Shown here: one piece after another, positions 55,006-63,720 of the stretch | How the letters are laid out: each line of letters begins with the position of its first letter | Numbering within the stretch: the first letter of the stretch is position 1 | NCBI GenBank assembly: GCA_016756695.1 | Contig: CP066701.1 | Span: 4,174,001 to 4,238,000, forward strand | Source of the DNA: Heyndrickxia sporothermodurans | GTDB lineage: Bacteria > Bacillota > Bacilli > Bacillales > Bacillaceae_C | Direction: 5' to 3' | DNA length: 64,000 bases | The notes under the pieces: generated by a model | What the model was told of the DNA's origin: nothing | Databases searched by the model: none | The model's input: only the letters and a program-made list of their open reading frames with translations | Program-made: the position numbers and the translations under genes

Positions 55006-55186
55006 TTGAATGAATTTCATAATTCTTAGCCCTTGTGTATCAAGGGGTTTAAGAGATAAAAAAAGAAGTACCTCCCCAAATCTTGTATAATGGTAGTTGA
55101 CCAGTAAGCCCCCATTCAAACAACGCATATAAATGATCAGCACCCCTTAGTACAATAATCGTATCAATTAAGGAGGTGCTTTTCCT

Positions 55187-55378
55187 ATGTCACAACAAAA
55201 ACTAACAATCGTCCCCGTTTCAATACAACCAGAAAAAAATATTATAACATCCACAACTTCGAAAGATCCTTCAAATAGCTTTTGCACAATCAAAATTGAA
55301 GCTGCTGAAATTTCCTTCTTCAACGGCGTAGATGAGCACATCATCCAAACGGTCATGAGGGAGTTGAAAAATCTATGA
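55187..55378 (+). CDS. IS66 accessory protein (TnpA position), copy 2
   Basis: Identical 63-residue product to that at 28625, in the first-gene position of the IS66 element and overlapping tnpB by 4 bases. No known domain beyond its position. Confidence 0.7.
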   Translation: MSQQKLTIVPVSIQPEKNIITSTTSKDPSNSFCTIKIEAAEISFFNGVDEHIIQTVMRELKNL

Positions 55379-55728
55379 AACATGATTATACCAGTGTAAA
55401 AAACATTTATATTATTTGCGGTAAAACAGATATGAGGAAGGGAATTGATGGATTAGCAACGCTAATTCAAGATTCTTTCGAACTTGATCCATATGGAGAT
55501 TCTATTTTCCTTTTCTCTGGTTGGAGTAAAGACCGTTATAAATGTTTATATTTTGATGGCGATGGTTTCGCCATGCTTTATAAGCGACTAGATGGAGGAA
55601 AACTTCAATGGCCAAAAGATGAAAATGAAGTACGTAAACTTTCGCAACAGGAGGTTCGCTGGTTGTTAGAAGGGTTGTCCATTCAGCAACAAAAGGCCAT
55701 TCAAAAATCACAAAAAGGAGTATTCTAA
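55375..55728 (+). CDS. tnpB: IS66 TnpB accessory protein, copy 2
   Basis: 117-residue TnpB with GKTDMRKGIDGLATL and the LDGGKLQWP block. It has Gln-Gln-Gln (IQQQKA) where copy 1 has IQQPKA, the only residue difference. Intact. Confidence 0.93.
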   Translation: MKHDYTSVKNIYIICGKTDMRKGIDGLATLIQDSFELDPYGDSIFLFSGWSKDRYKCLYFDGDGFAMLYKRLDGGKLQWPKDENEVRKLSQQEVRWLLEGLSIQQQKAIQKSQKGVF

Positions 55729-55830
55729 ACAAGCTAGAAATGTTGGTTTATAGCCATTTTCAACTTCGCTTTCTACGTTAAAAATGTTATAATATAACTA
55801 ACTTATGGTGAACGAAAAGTGGTGAAATAA

Positions 55831-57423
55831 ATGGTTAATACTTCTTCCAATAACAAGAATCCATATGGGAAATTAATTCGACTTCTCGAAGAACAATTGG
55901 CTCATTCAAATCAACAAAACAAAGACTTATCGAAAAAGCTAGATCAATCAACTAAACAGATTGAAGCGCTAACTGAACAAATTCGCCATTTAACAAAACT
56001 TTTATATGGATCGAAATCCGAAAAATCGAAATACAACGTACCAGATGGGCAAGGCTCATTATTTGATGATGACCCGGCTTTTAGCGAACCTGAGCACACA
56101 GAAGAACAAAGCCAACAGACAATCTCTTATACTGTTGTACGAAAAGTTAAATCAAAAAAACGAAATGATTCCTTGCATGATGGTATTGAAGTAGAAGCTA
56201 TTCACCATCATCCGAAAAATACAATCTGTGACTGTTGCCAAGGGCAAATGATTGAAATTGGTAGTACACTTGTACGTGAAGAAGCAAAATTTATTCCTGC
56301 AAAAATGATGAAAGTACAGCACATTGAACATGCGTATGAATGTAAAGACTGCAAAGTTGATTCATCACAGCCAGCACAAATCAAACGCGGGAAAGCACCA
56401 CAACCAGCGATTCAGCGTAGCATCGCAAGTCCTAGCGTACTTGCCAAAGTCATCTATGATAAATTTGCACAATATTTACCTCTTTACCGTCAGGTAAAGG
56501 AATGGAATCGCTATGGACTGAATACCAATGATAAAAACCTATCGAATTGGGTTATCCGTGTAGCACATGATTGGCTGTTACCTGTATACGAACGAATGAA
56601 AGAGTTGATGATGGCAAAATCGGTTTTGCATGTCGATGAAACATACGGACAAATTATCAACCGATCCGATGGGAAATCTGGTAAAGCCAATGCGTATAAT
56701 TGGGTGTTTCGAAGTGTGCCAAAGCCAGAGTAACAATGACTCTCTTTCAAAGCGCATTATCTCGAGCTCGATCTGTCCTTGAAAGTTTTATTGAAGGCTT
56801 TTCTGGAACGATTGTGTGTGATGGTTATTCTGCTTATGATAAGTTGGAAGGCGTTAATTTCGCAAATTGTTGGGCGCATGTTCGTCGTTATTGGCTGAAA
56901 GCTGATAGCAAAAATGGTAGAATCGGTGTGAAATATTGTGATGATTTATATCGACTAGAAAGGCAATTTAAACGTTTGTCTCCGAGTAAACGAAGAAAAA
57001 AACGTCAAAAGTACTCGAAGCCAATCGTGGAGGAATTCCTTCACTGGGTTGAAACATCACCATTTTACGGAAAAAATGCGTTAGCAAAAGCAAACTGAAT
57101 ACACATTAAACAGGGCAAATGGACTCAAATTATTCCTGAATGATGGGCGAATTGAAATGGATAATAATCCAGCCGAGAACGCCATCCGTCCCAACGTTAT
57201 AGGAAGAAAAAATTGGCTCTTTAGTGTAAGTGAAGCTGGTGCAAAAGCGAATGCCATCTGTTTAAGTATTGCTGAAACTGCCAAAAGTAACGGCGTTGAT
57301 TTCTATGAATATATAAAGAAACTTTTTACGGATTTACCAAATCTCGGCGTCCAACAAAACCCTGAAATTTTAGATCAATACATGCCCTGGTCAAAAATGA
57401 TTCAGGCAGAATGTAGCAAATAA
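55831..57423 (+). pseudogene. tnpC: IS66 transposase TnpC, frameshifted (copy 2)
   Basis: Coiled coil, zinc finger and first catalytic Asp (VLHVDETYG) are in an open 300-codon frame that stops near 56733. The next frame is open through the A-run where copy 1 is broken, reading SKRRKKRQKYSKPIVEEFLH, but breaks at 57090 where copy 2 has an extra base. The last part, NNPAENAIRPNVIGRKNWLF to the end, is open where copy 1 is broken. Copies 1 and 2 together account for almost a full-length transposase. Confidence 0.88.
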
Positions 57424-57427
57424 ATGA

Positions 57428-57471
57428 AATAGCCGTAATTCGATTAAAAAGTCAGAATTTACGGCTATTTA
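57428..57471 (+). terminator. Terminator after IS66 tnpC (copy 2)
   Basis: Same AATAGCCGTAATTC/GAATTTACGGCTATT stem as in copy 1, just after the tnpC stop. Confidence 0.65.
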
Positions 57472-57556
57472 CGATGCGTACCGAAAGGTACACTTATTTT
57501 TATAATTCGGGCTTACGTTGACCACAAACCATAAAAAGACTGGAGGAGTACTTCTT

Positions 57557-58907
57557 ATGACTATTATACGACAACCTAGCCTATTTGGCATACAGGAATT
57601 ATTTGACATGGAACCTACCCAAAAATATGAAGCCATTATTTCAGCGGTAGATTTGGATTCGATGTACCATCAAGTGGCGAAAAAATCACGGTTGGGTGCA
57701 CCGGAAGAACTAAACTATGCGACCATGATTATCTCCACCTTTGTAAGATACATAGAGCGCATCCCTACGATGAAGGATCTTATAAAACGTCTTCATGATG
57801 ATCTAGCTTTTAAGTTAAATTGTGGCTTTTTGGTTTCTGATCATGTGCCTTCAGAATCCTCCTATTCACGTCTCATAACGAAATTGGAGGAAAGCGATAT
57901 CCTTGAGAAAGAACAAGAAAAAGTGGTCCTCCAGGCTATTGCAGAAGGTTTCATCACGGATGATACAGTATAGTGATGCAACCCATTTTGAAGCACGAGA
58001 CCAAGCGCGACCAAAAGAAGAAAAGCCAAAATCTGAACCCCAAAAACGTGGTCGGAAATCAAAAGATGAGCGTGACGGGTGGCTTAAAGAACAAGCTGAA
58101 ACGGAAGCCAATTTACCTTTATATGATAGAAAAATTGTGTATTTCAATTAGATGTTCCCTAGCCGAACTACGTGCCGAAGTTCCCCAAGACCCTAAATGG
58201 GGCGTGAAAAAGAACTCAGAAGGACAAAATGTTTTTGGTTTGGCTACAAAGGTCATTTAGCCGTTGGTACATCAAGCCAATACATTCTACAGGCTCTTTT
58301 TTCATCTGGGAGTCTAAATGATGGTAAGGCAGCTATCCCTTTACTGAAAGGAATTCAGGAACGCCTTCACCTTCCATTACGTTATCAAACAATGGATGCG
58401 GGCTATGACTATGAACCCATATACGAGCAGGTACATCGAATGGGACAACAATCCGTCATCGCGTATAATAAGCGAAATGAAGGGGAAATCATTGGCTATG
58501 ATAAACACTTTGCCCCAACTTGTTTCAGAGAGCATTCTTATCGTTATGATAGTTTTGATCCTAAATATGAAACATTGAAATACACAAGACCAAAGGAATG
58601 CGCTGACTGTCCCTTAGCTAATGAAGGTATTTGCCAAAAGGTTTATAAAGTGAAAATCACTTCAGACCTTCGCAGATATACCGCACCAGCACGCGGGTCA
58701 CAAGCATGGAAAAACATTTTCAAACGTCGTACTGCCGTAGAACGGGTTAATGCCTATCTGAAAGAATTCTTTCAACTGAACAATGTTCGCTATCGTACTG
58801 GGAAACGTGCAAAAATTCATTTTGACATGGTAACCCTTATTTATAATGCTTCAAAGTTAGCCGCAGACCGAATTAATGTACAATTAAATCAGCAACAAGT
58901 AGCATGA
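57557..58907 (+). pseudogene. IS1182-like transposase, frameshifted (copy 2)
   Basis: Same protein as at 30996. It breaks near 57970 (one base fewer than copy 1), 58135 and 58230, but from about 58285 to the end it is a single open frame: FSSGSLNDGKAAIPLLKGIQ, MDAGYDYEPIYEQVHRMG, a Cys-rich CADCPLANEGIC and the C-terminal RRTAVERVNAYLKEFF with the catalytic Glu. Copy 1 is broken within that stretch, so neither copy is intact as read. Confidence 0.85.
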
Positions 58908-59085
58908 TTTCTGTTTTTAAAAATATATTTTAGAAATTCTGTAGGATTCTGTATTTTTAAAAAGAGCAATTATGAAATTGACTCAATTATATTAATTACA
59001 TTAATCTAAAATGAATATTGATTGATTAGTAAGTTTACTTTAATCATATTCGTTTATTGTTATTTTATTAAAAGGAGGAATTCCA

Positions 59086-59568
59086 TTGCCTATTCAAGTT
59101 GAACGATTAAAAATCAATTACAAAACTCTTGAAGAGTTTAAAAAGTTTAAAGAATACGGTGTGCAAGAACTTTCAATGTTAGAGGATCTACAAGAAAATA
59201 TTATTGAAGATAATTGCGACTCTCCTTTTTACGGTATTTACTATGGAGATAAATTAGTCGCACGGATGAGTCTTTATGAACGTTCCGCCAAATATGATTT
59301 ATATTTCGATCCTCCACAAAACTATTTAGAATTGTGGAAACTAGAAGTGCTACCTGACTATCAATTTAAAGGCTACGGAAAAAAACTCGTCGAATTTGCT
59401 AAAAGCTTTGGTGTACCTATAAAAACCAACTCTCGCATGAAATCAAAAGAGTTTTGGGAAAAGATGGGCTTTCAAACAGTAACATATGATATGGACAGAG
59501 ATTTAGGACAAAATCCTCTTGTTTGGTATCCCGAAGGTGTAAAAGAGAAAAAACAAACAGCTAACTAA
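59086..59568 (+). CDS. ylbP: GNAT-family N-acetyltransferase YlbP
   Basis: 160 residues of the GNAT fold: YGIYYGDKLVARMSLYER is the central strand pair, LWKLEVLPDYQFKGYGKKLV the acetyl-CoA loop (xxGxG), and SKEFWEKMGFQTV the C-terminal helix-strand. The substrate is unknown. The TTG start follows AAAGGAGG by 7 bases. In B. subtilis ylbP sits between gerR and ylbQ; here about 9 kb holding carboxylase genes and mobile elements separate it from ylbQ. Confidence 0.9.
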   Translation: MPIQVERLKINYKTLEEFKKFKEYGVQELSMLEDLQENIIEDNCDSPFYGIYYGDKLVARMSLYERSAKYDLYFDPPQNYLELWKLEVLPDYQFKGYGKKLVEFAKSFGVPIKTNSRMKSKEFWEKMGFQTVTYDMDRDLGQNPLVWYPEGVKEKKQTAN

Positions 59569-59584
59569 AGCTGTTTGTTTTTTT
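59551..59584 (+). terminator. Terminator overlapping the ylbP end
   Basis: AAACAAACAGCT and AGCTGTTTGTTT pair across the stop codon and are followed by seven T's. The stem begins inside the last coding codons. Confidence 0.88.
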
Positions 59585-59603
59585 ATTAGACTGTTAAAAT
59601 ATT

Positions 59604-60170
59604 TTATTTATGTTGCAATGTTAATATTCTCGCTTTTTCCAAGATGGCTGCCATAGCGGAGTACTCTTCCTTTAAAGACTGATACTCACTTTTTAAACTA
59701 TCATAACTTTGTTTTTGTTTTTCCAATGATTCAGTTAATTGTTGAATTTGCTGCTTTAATTTTTCATTTTCTCGTATCGTAGTTTCACTTGTACCTTGTT
59801 CACTTTGAAGTTGCTGTAAGTACTTTATCACATTGCTTATACTTTGATCTATGTTTTGCTCAGTGAAGCTTTGAGAATTAGTATTTTGCTCACTAACAGA
59901 AGCTGTTTCAAAGGTTTGTGATTCTGATAATTTTGATTTTCCTTTACGTTCTTTCCTTTGTTTTTTCGCTAGTTCAATACCTGATTTATATTGTTTGCGA
60001 ACATATGAATTCCATCTGAATCCGCATGCTGCAGCAGTTCGATTCATTTGTTTTCCAACTTCTTCAAATGCCTGCAACTGGGTTCCGCCATCACGGATAT
60101 GACGTAACACCACCTCTGCCAGTAGTAAATCCTCATCATGTGTCCAAGCATCTTGTCGTGTTGATGACAT
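59604..60170 (-). CDS. gerR: RsfA-family transcription factor GerR
   Basis: 188 residues. An N-terminal Myb/SANT-like domain ([20 protein letters not shown], then [19 protein letters not shown]) is the RsfA-family signature, followed by a Lys-rich linker, a Ser/Gln-rich part and a C-terminal coiled coil (about residues 125-180). B. subtilis GerR (YlbO) is a SigE-controlled mother-cell regulator that represses a set of SigE genes; it lies next to rpmF there too. GGAGGG precedes the ATG. Confidence 0.92.
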   Translation of the reverse strand: MSSTRQDAWTHDEDLLLAEVVLRHIRDGGTQLQAFEEVGKQMNRTAAACGFRWNSYVRKQYKSGIELAKKQRKERKGKSKLSESQTFETASVSEQNTNSQSFTEQNIDQSISNVIKYLQQLQSEQGTSETTIRENEKLKQQIQQLTESLEKQKQSYDSLKSEYQSLKEEYSAMAAILEKARILTLQHK

Positions 60171-60308
60171 GTCTATCCCTCCTATAGCTTTTTATTCATA
60201 CATATGCTACTAGTAGAAAAGATAGACTAATTATGACCGAGAATTATAGTTTATTACTATTGTCATTTATTTCATTATCTTCTATTGACGTACATTTCTT
60301 TGAAAACT

Positions 60309-60345
60309 AAAAAACGTGAAGAGCCATGGTCTCTTCACGTTTTTC
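60309..60345 (-). terminator. Terminator downstream of rpmF
   Basis: AAAACGTGAAGAG and CTCTTCACGTTTT form a 13-bp perfect stem with a short loop and a T-run on the minus strand, after the rpmF stop. Confidence 0.9.
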
Positions 60346-60357
60346 TTGTCATAATTT

Positions 60358-60531
60358 CTAGTTGTTTACTACTTCTTTGCCTTTATATGTTCCACACGCT
60401 TTACATACACGGTGTGCAAGTTTCATTTCTCCACAGTTAGGGCACTCAACCATGCCAGGAACTTGTAGTTTGAAATGTGTACGGCGTTTTCTCTTCGCTG
60501 TTTTGGAAGTTCTTCTAAAAGGTACAGCCAT
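60358..60531 (-). CDS. rpmF: 50S ribosomal protein L32
   Basis: 57 residues. [20 protein letters not shown] is the universal L32 N-terminus, and Cys30, Cys33, Cys43 and Cys46 make the zinc ribbon, so this is the C+ (zinc-binding) form. The ATG at 60531 is chosen because it gives the conserved MAVP start and lies 8 bases after AAGGAGG; a GTG three codons earlier is not used. Co-transcribed with ylbN. Confidence 0.98.
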   Translation of the reverse strand: MAVPFRRTSKTAKRKRRTHFKLQVPGMVECPNCGEMKLAHRVCKACGTYKGKEVVNN

Positions 60532-60596
60532 TCTTCCCACCTCCTTATAGAGATCACTGTTGTTATAAGATCCAGTATTGCTGGTTCTTCAAAAAT

Positions 60597-61139
60597 TTAC
60601 GATTGTTCATCAAAGAATTTTGCCAATCCCGCTAAACGTGGATCAACCTTTTTTTCTTTGCTTTCCTCATCTTGTTTAACTTGTTCCTCCGTTACAACTT
60701 CCCATTCGTTACCTGAAGGAAGATTTGCATCATTTTTAGCTGATTCACTAAAAACTTGTATTGGAATTTCAAGTAAGAGTAATTCTATTATGACGGGGTC
60801 TAAATCTACAATATCACCATTTGGATAATGGATTTCAACATCCTCTTCCTCTTCGTATGAGGTAGTGGAGTTTAAAAGATATATCTCGGTAGATTTAACG
60901 TCAATAGGATAATCCACATCTACAAGTGTTCTCGAGCAAGGAAGTATTAATTTTCCCGTTATATGTAAATGAAATGCAATTTTTTCAGTTGTAATGTCAG
61001 CATTACCAGTTACATGAATCGGTGAAACATCACGTATTTGCGGATCTCTTTTTTTTAAGTCCTCAGCAATATCGATTGTTTCATTAATATCCATACTCTT
61101 ACCACGGTACTTTAACAATTGAATTGTTGACCATTTCAA
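60597..61139 (-). CDS. ylbN: YceD/DUF177-family protein YlbN
   Basis: About 180 residues of the DUF177 family that sits upstream of rpmF in most bacteria and is linked to 23S rRNA/ribosome assembly. It starts with MKWSTIQLLKY and has ITGKLILPCSRTLVDVDYPI (family Cys motif), an acidic middle and DPRLAGLAKFFDEQ at the end. The TTG at 61139 is chosen as start: GGAGTGA lies 5 bases upstream and the family begins at this LKWS. A GTG three codons earlier is the alternative. Confidence 0.9.
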   Translation of the reverse strand: MKWSTIQLLKYRGKSMDINETIDIAEDLKKRDPQIRDVSPIHVTGNADITTEKIAFHLHITGKLILPCSRTLVDVDYPIDVKSTEIYLLNSTTSYEEEEDVEIHYPNGDIVDLDPVIIELLLLEIPIQVFSESAKNDANLPSGNEWEVVTEEQVKQDEESKEKKVDPRLAGLAKFFDEQS

Positions 61140-61166
61140 TGTAATCACTCCAAGACAACAAAGGTA

Positions 61167-61195
61167 ATTATAGCTTTCATTATACCTTTTGTCAA
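61167..61195 (-). promoter_or_regulatory. Consensus sigma-A promoter of ylbN-rpmF
   Basis: Minus strand TTGACA (61190-61195), exactly 17 bases, TATAAT (61167-61172): a perfect match to the vegetative consensus, as expected for a ribosomal protein gene. The transcript would begin near 61160, some 20 bases before the start codon. Confidence 0.88.
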
Positions 61196-61402
61196 TATTT
61201 TATCTTTACGCGTATTTGCGTATTTTAATCTATTGTATACTGTTCTAAAAATTTTTCAAATTTCTAGTTGTTCCTTGTTAATTAGTATATACAAAATTTT
61301 AATTTAGTTTTATCCAAAAATGAATCCATGTTATATTAAAAGAAATTACGTACTATTCCGGCAACATTTCCACTTTTCGAATAAAAAAATTTGGAGGATA
61401 AA

Positions 61403-62626
61403 ATGAACAGTACTGGACTTATTGTTGAATATAATCCATTTCATAATGGGCATTTTTTTCATGTAGAAGAAGCTAGAAAACGTACAGATGCTGATGTAAT
61501 AATCGCTGTCATGAGTGGAAATTTTCTGCAGCGAGGAGAACCGGCAATTATTTCTAAATGGGCAAGAGCAAAAATGGCTTTGCAAGCCGGCGTAGATATT
61601 GTTGTTGAACTTCCTTATGCCTTTGCTGTACAACATGCTGAAACTTTTGCTTATGGATCTATAAATATTCTACATGCTTTAAAATGCAATTCTTTCTGTT
61701 TCGGTAGTGAATCAGGGAATATTAACGAATTTTCCGATGCGATCGATTTAATAGAAAATCACCGTGTGGAATATGAAGCCTTTGTTAAGGAATTAATGAA
61801 AACCGGAGTTAGTTACCCAACTTCTCTCTCACAAAGCATGAAAAAAATTTATCCCGATCATAAAAATTACATAGATTTAGCAAAACCAAATAATATTCTC
61901 GGCTTTCACTATATGCAAATAAATAATACACTTCAATCCCCAATGCGTGCTTTTACGATTAAACGAAAAAATGCAAATTATCATGACGAAGAATTTTCAT
62001 CATCAACAATTGCTAGTGCAACATCCATTCGTAAAGCGACCTTTGAAGCAAACCAATCAATTAATGGCATTGAGCAATATGTACCTAAAACAACATCAAA
62101 TGTTCTTCAAGAATATTATAATGACTATCAAACATTCCACAATTGGGAAATGTATTGGCCGTATCTTCAATATCGACTACTATCCATTGAAGAGACAGAT
62201 TTAGCAAATATTTATGAAATTGAGGAAGGGATCGAACACCGATTAAAAAGATATGCAAAGGATGCAGTTAGCTTTCACGATTTTATGCAAAGAGTGAAGA
62301 CAAAAAGATATACATGGACAAGAATTCAAAGAATGTGTGTCCATATTTTAACAAATACGAAAAAAAGTGAGATGCTTCGTCATCACAATCATATCGAATA
62401 TATTCGACTATTAGGTATGACGGAAAGAGGAAGAATGTATTTAAGCCAAATAAAAAAAGATATAGATGTTCCGCTTATTTCGAAGATTTCTGCCATATCA
62501 AGCGAATTGCTCGAACTTGATATTCGTGCATCAAATATTTATTCACAAGGTTTGCAAGAACCATATAGACAGAAAATGTTTAAAACCGAATATGCTCAAC
62601 CACCCATTTATATTCATCAAAACTAA
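61403..62626 (+). CDS. ylbM: tRNA(Met) cytidine acetate ligase (TmcAL/YlbM)
   Basis: Makes N4-acetylcytidine at the wobble base of elongator tRNA-Met with acetate and ATP. 407 residues: the nucleotidyltransferase fold opens with GLIVEYNPFHNGHFFHVEEA (HxGH-type motif), followed by VIIAVMSGNFLQRGEPAIIS and FSSSTIASATSIRKATF (the SxTxIR motif); the C-terminal half is helical and basic. The ATG at 61403 follows GGAGG; a TTG four codons upstream includes that site. Divergent from ylbN. Confidence 0.95.
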   Translation: MNSTGLIVEYNPFHNGHFFHVEEARKRTDADVIIAVMSGNFLQRGEPAIISKWARAKMALQAGVDIVVELPYAFAVQHAETFAYGSINILHALKCNSFCFGSESGNINEFSDAIDLIENHRVEYEAFVKELMKTGVSYPTSLSQSMKKIYPDHKNYIDLAKPNNILGFHYMQINNTLQSPMRAFTIKRKNANYHDEEFSSSTIASATSIRKATFEANQSINGIEQYVPKTTSNVLQEYYNDYQTFHNWEMYWPYLQYRLLSIEETDLANIYEIEEGIEHRLKRYAKDAVSFHDFMQRVKTKRYTWTRIQRMCVHILTNTKKSEMLRHHNHIEYIRLLGMTERGRMYLSQIKKDIDVPLISKISAISSELLELDIRASNIYSQGLQEPYRQKMFKTEYAQPPIYIHQN

Positions 62627-62637
62627 ATAGAAATCAC

Positions 62638-62672
62638 AAAAACCGCTTTTCAAATACTATAAGCGGTTTTTG
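62638..62672. terminator. Bidirectional terminator between ylbM and ylbL
   Basis: AAAAACCGCTT and AAGCGGTTTTT pair around a short AT loop, with T-runs on both strands. It lies between the convergent ends of ylbM and ylbL. Confidence 0.9.
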
Positions 62673-62679
62673 TTTTACG

Positions 62680-63720
62680 TTATTTTAATGTTTTAAGATA
62701 AGCTAACGCATCATCAAAAGTTTTAACAGGAACTATCTTCATTTTTGTTCCAATTTCTTTCCCTGCCTTTAAAGCTTCCTTATAATTAGATTCTATAGTT
62801 GGATATTCTTTTTTCATTTCCGGTGTTATTTCATCGTCTGGGGCGAAAAATATATTTGCGCCTTCTTTATCTGCAGCTACTACTTTTTTATCAATTCCAC
62901 CAATGCGGCCAACTACCCCATCGGGCTCAATTGTGCCAGTACCTGCAATGCTATACCCTTTTGTTATATCTTCTTTTGTCAGCTGATTATATATTTCCAA
63001 ACTAAACATTAACCCCGCTGACGGACCTCCGATACTTTCTGTATTCATTTTCACTGCAGGATTTGCAATTAGTTCACGATCATCAACTAAACCAATCCCC
63101 ATGCCAATTTTGCCATTAGCATCGTCAAACTTTGCTAGTTGGATGTCGGCTGTTTTTTCTTTATTGTCTCGTACAAATGTTATTTTTATTTGATCTGCAA
63201 CCTTTTTATTCTGAACATATTGAATGAATTTCTCAGACGATTCAAAAGTATGTCCATCCACTTTAATTATTCTGTCGCCAGCCTTTAATACTTTTGCTGC
63301 CGGCATATTCGGGTACACATCGAGCACATATACACCTTTATAATTAAAATGATACGATTTATTCGCTTTATTATACGCTACCTGAATGGCATTATTTTTG
63401 GAAGATTCCATTAAATATAATTGGTAAACATTATATTCCTCTTCCGTTTGTTTTTCATCCCTAACCTCATTTAGCGGGACAATGTCCTCAAATTTCTTTA
63501 TTTTTGCTAATGCATAATCATAAATATTTGCTCTTCCCATACGGACAGTTGTTAACATCAATTTCCCTTTTTCAGGATAGCCGTTTTCGACATGTACATA
63601 TGAATCTAATTCATGTGCCATACCCGGTTTCTCTACATAATAAGGTAATCGATAAAAGAAGAGTGCAATCATTATCACTAAAAATAGAATTAATATACGG
63701 GACCAAATCTTACGTTTCAT
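62680..63720 (-). CDS. ylbL: Membrane-anchored S16 (Lon-type) protease YlbL with PDZ domain
   Basis: 346 residues: an N-terminal signal-anchor (ILILFLVIMIALFFYRLPYY), a PDZ domain (about residues 125-195, with MPAAKVLKAGDRIIKVDG) and a Lon-type catalytic domain with Ser234 (SIGGPSAGLMFSLEIYN) and Lys279 (GGIDKKVVAADKEG). Both positions match the known B. subtilis YlbL dyad. YlbL acts outside the membrane, for example in clearing the SOS division inhibitor YneA. It follows ylbK with a short overlap. Confidence 0.95.
   Translation of the reverse strand: MKRKIWSRILILFLVIMIALFFYRLPYYVEKPGMAHELDSYVHVENGYPEKGKLMLTTVRMGRANIYDYALAKIKKFEDIVPLNEVRDEKQTEEEYNVYQLYLMESSKNNAIQVAYNKANKSYHFNYKGVYVLDVYPNMPAAKVLKAGDRIIKVDGHTFESSEKFIQYVQNKKVADQIKITFVRDNKEKTADIQLAKFDDANGKIGMGIGLVDDRELIANPAVKMNTESIGGPSAGLMFSLEIYNQLTKEDITKGYSIAGTGTIEPDGVVGRIGGIDKKVVAADKEGANIFFAPDDEITPEMKKEYPTIESNYKEALKAGKEIGTKMKIVPVKTFDDALAYLKTLK

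Larger units (their letters stand above)
55104..57516 (+). mobile_element. IS66-family element (copy 2), nested
   Basis: 2413 bp with the same GTAAGCCC ends and the same 8-bp duplication GTTGACCA (55096-55103 and 57517-57524) as copy 1. The identical insertion point inside the outer element shows that both nests descend from one IS66 insertion event. Confidence 0.93.
55008..58984 (+). mobile_element. IS1182-like element interrupted by an IS66-type element (nest, copy 2)
   Basis: Same structure and ends as the nest at 28446-32422 and the same total length, but flanked by a different 4-bp duplication, AATT (55004-55007 and 58985-58988). Removing it restores ATATAATTATAT, a perfect palindrome cut at its centre. 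The second position and its own duplication show that the nest inserted here as a unit. It separates the acyl-CoA carboxylase genes and the zinc-ribbon transposase from ylbP. Confidence 0.9.
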
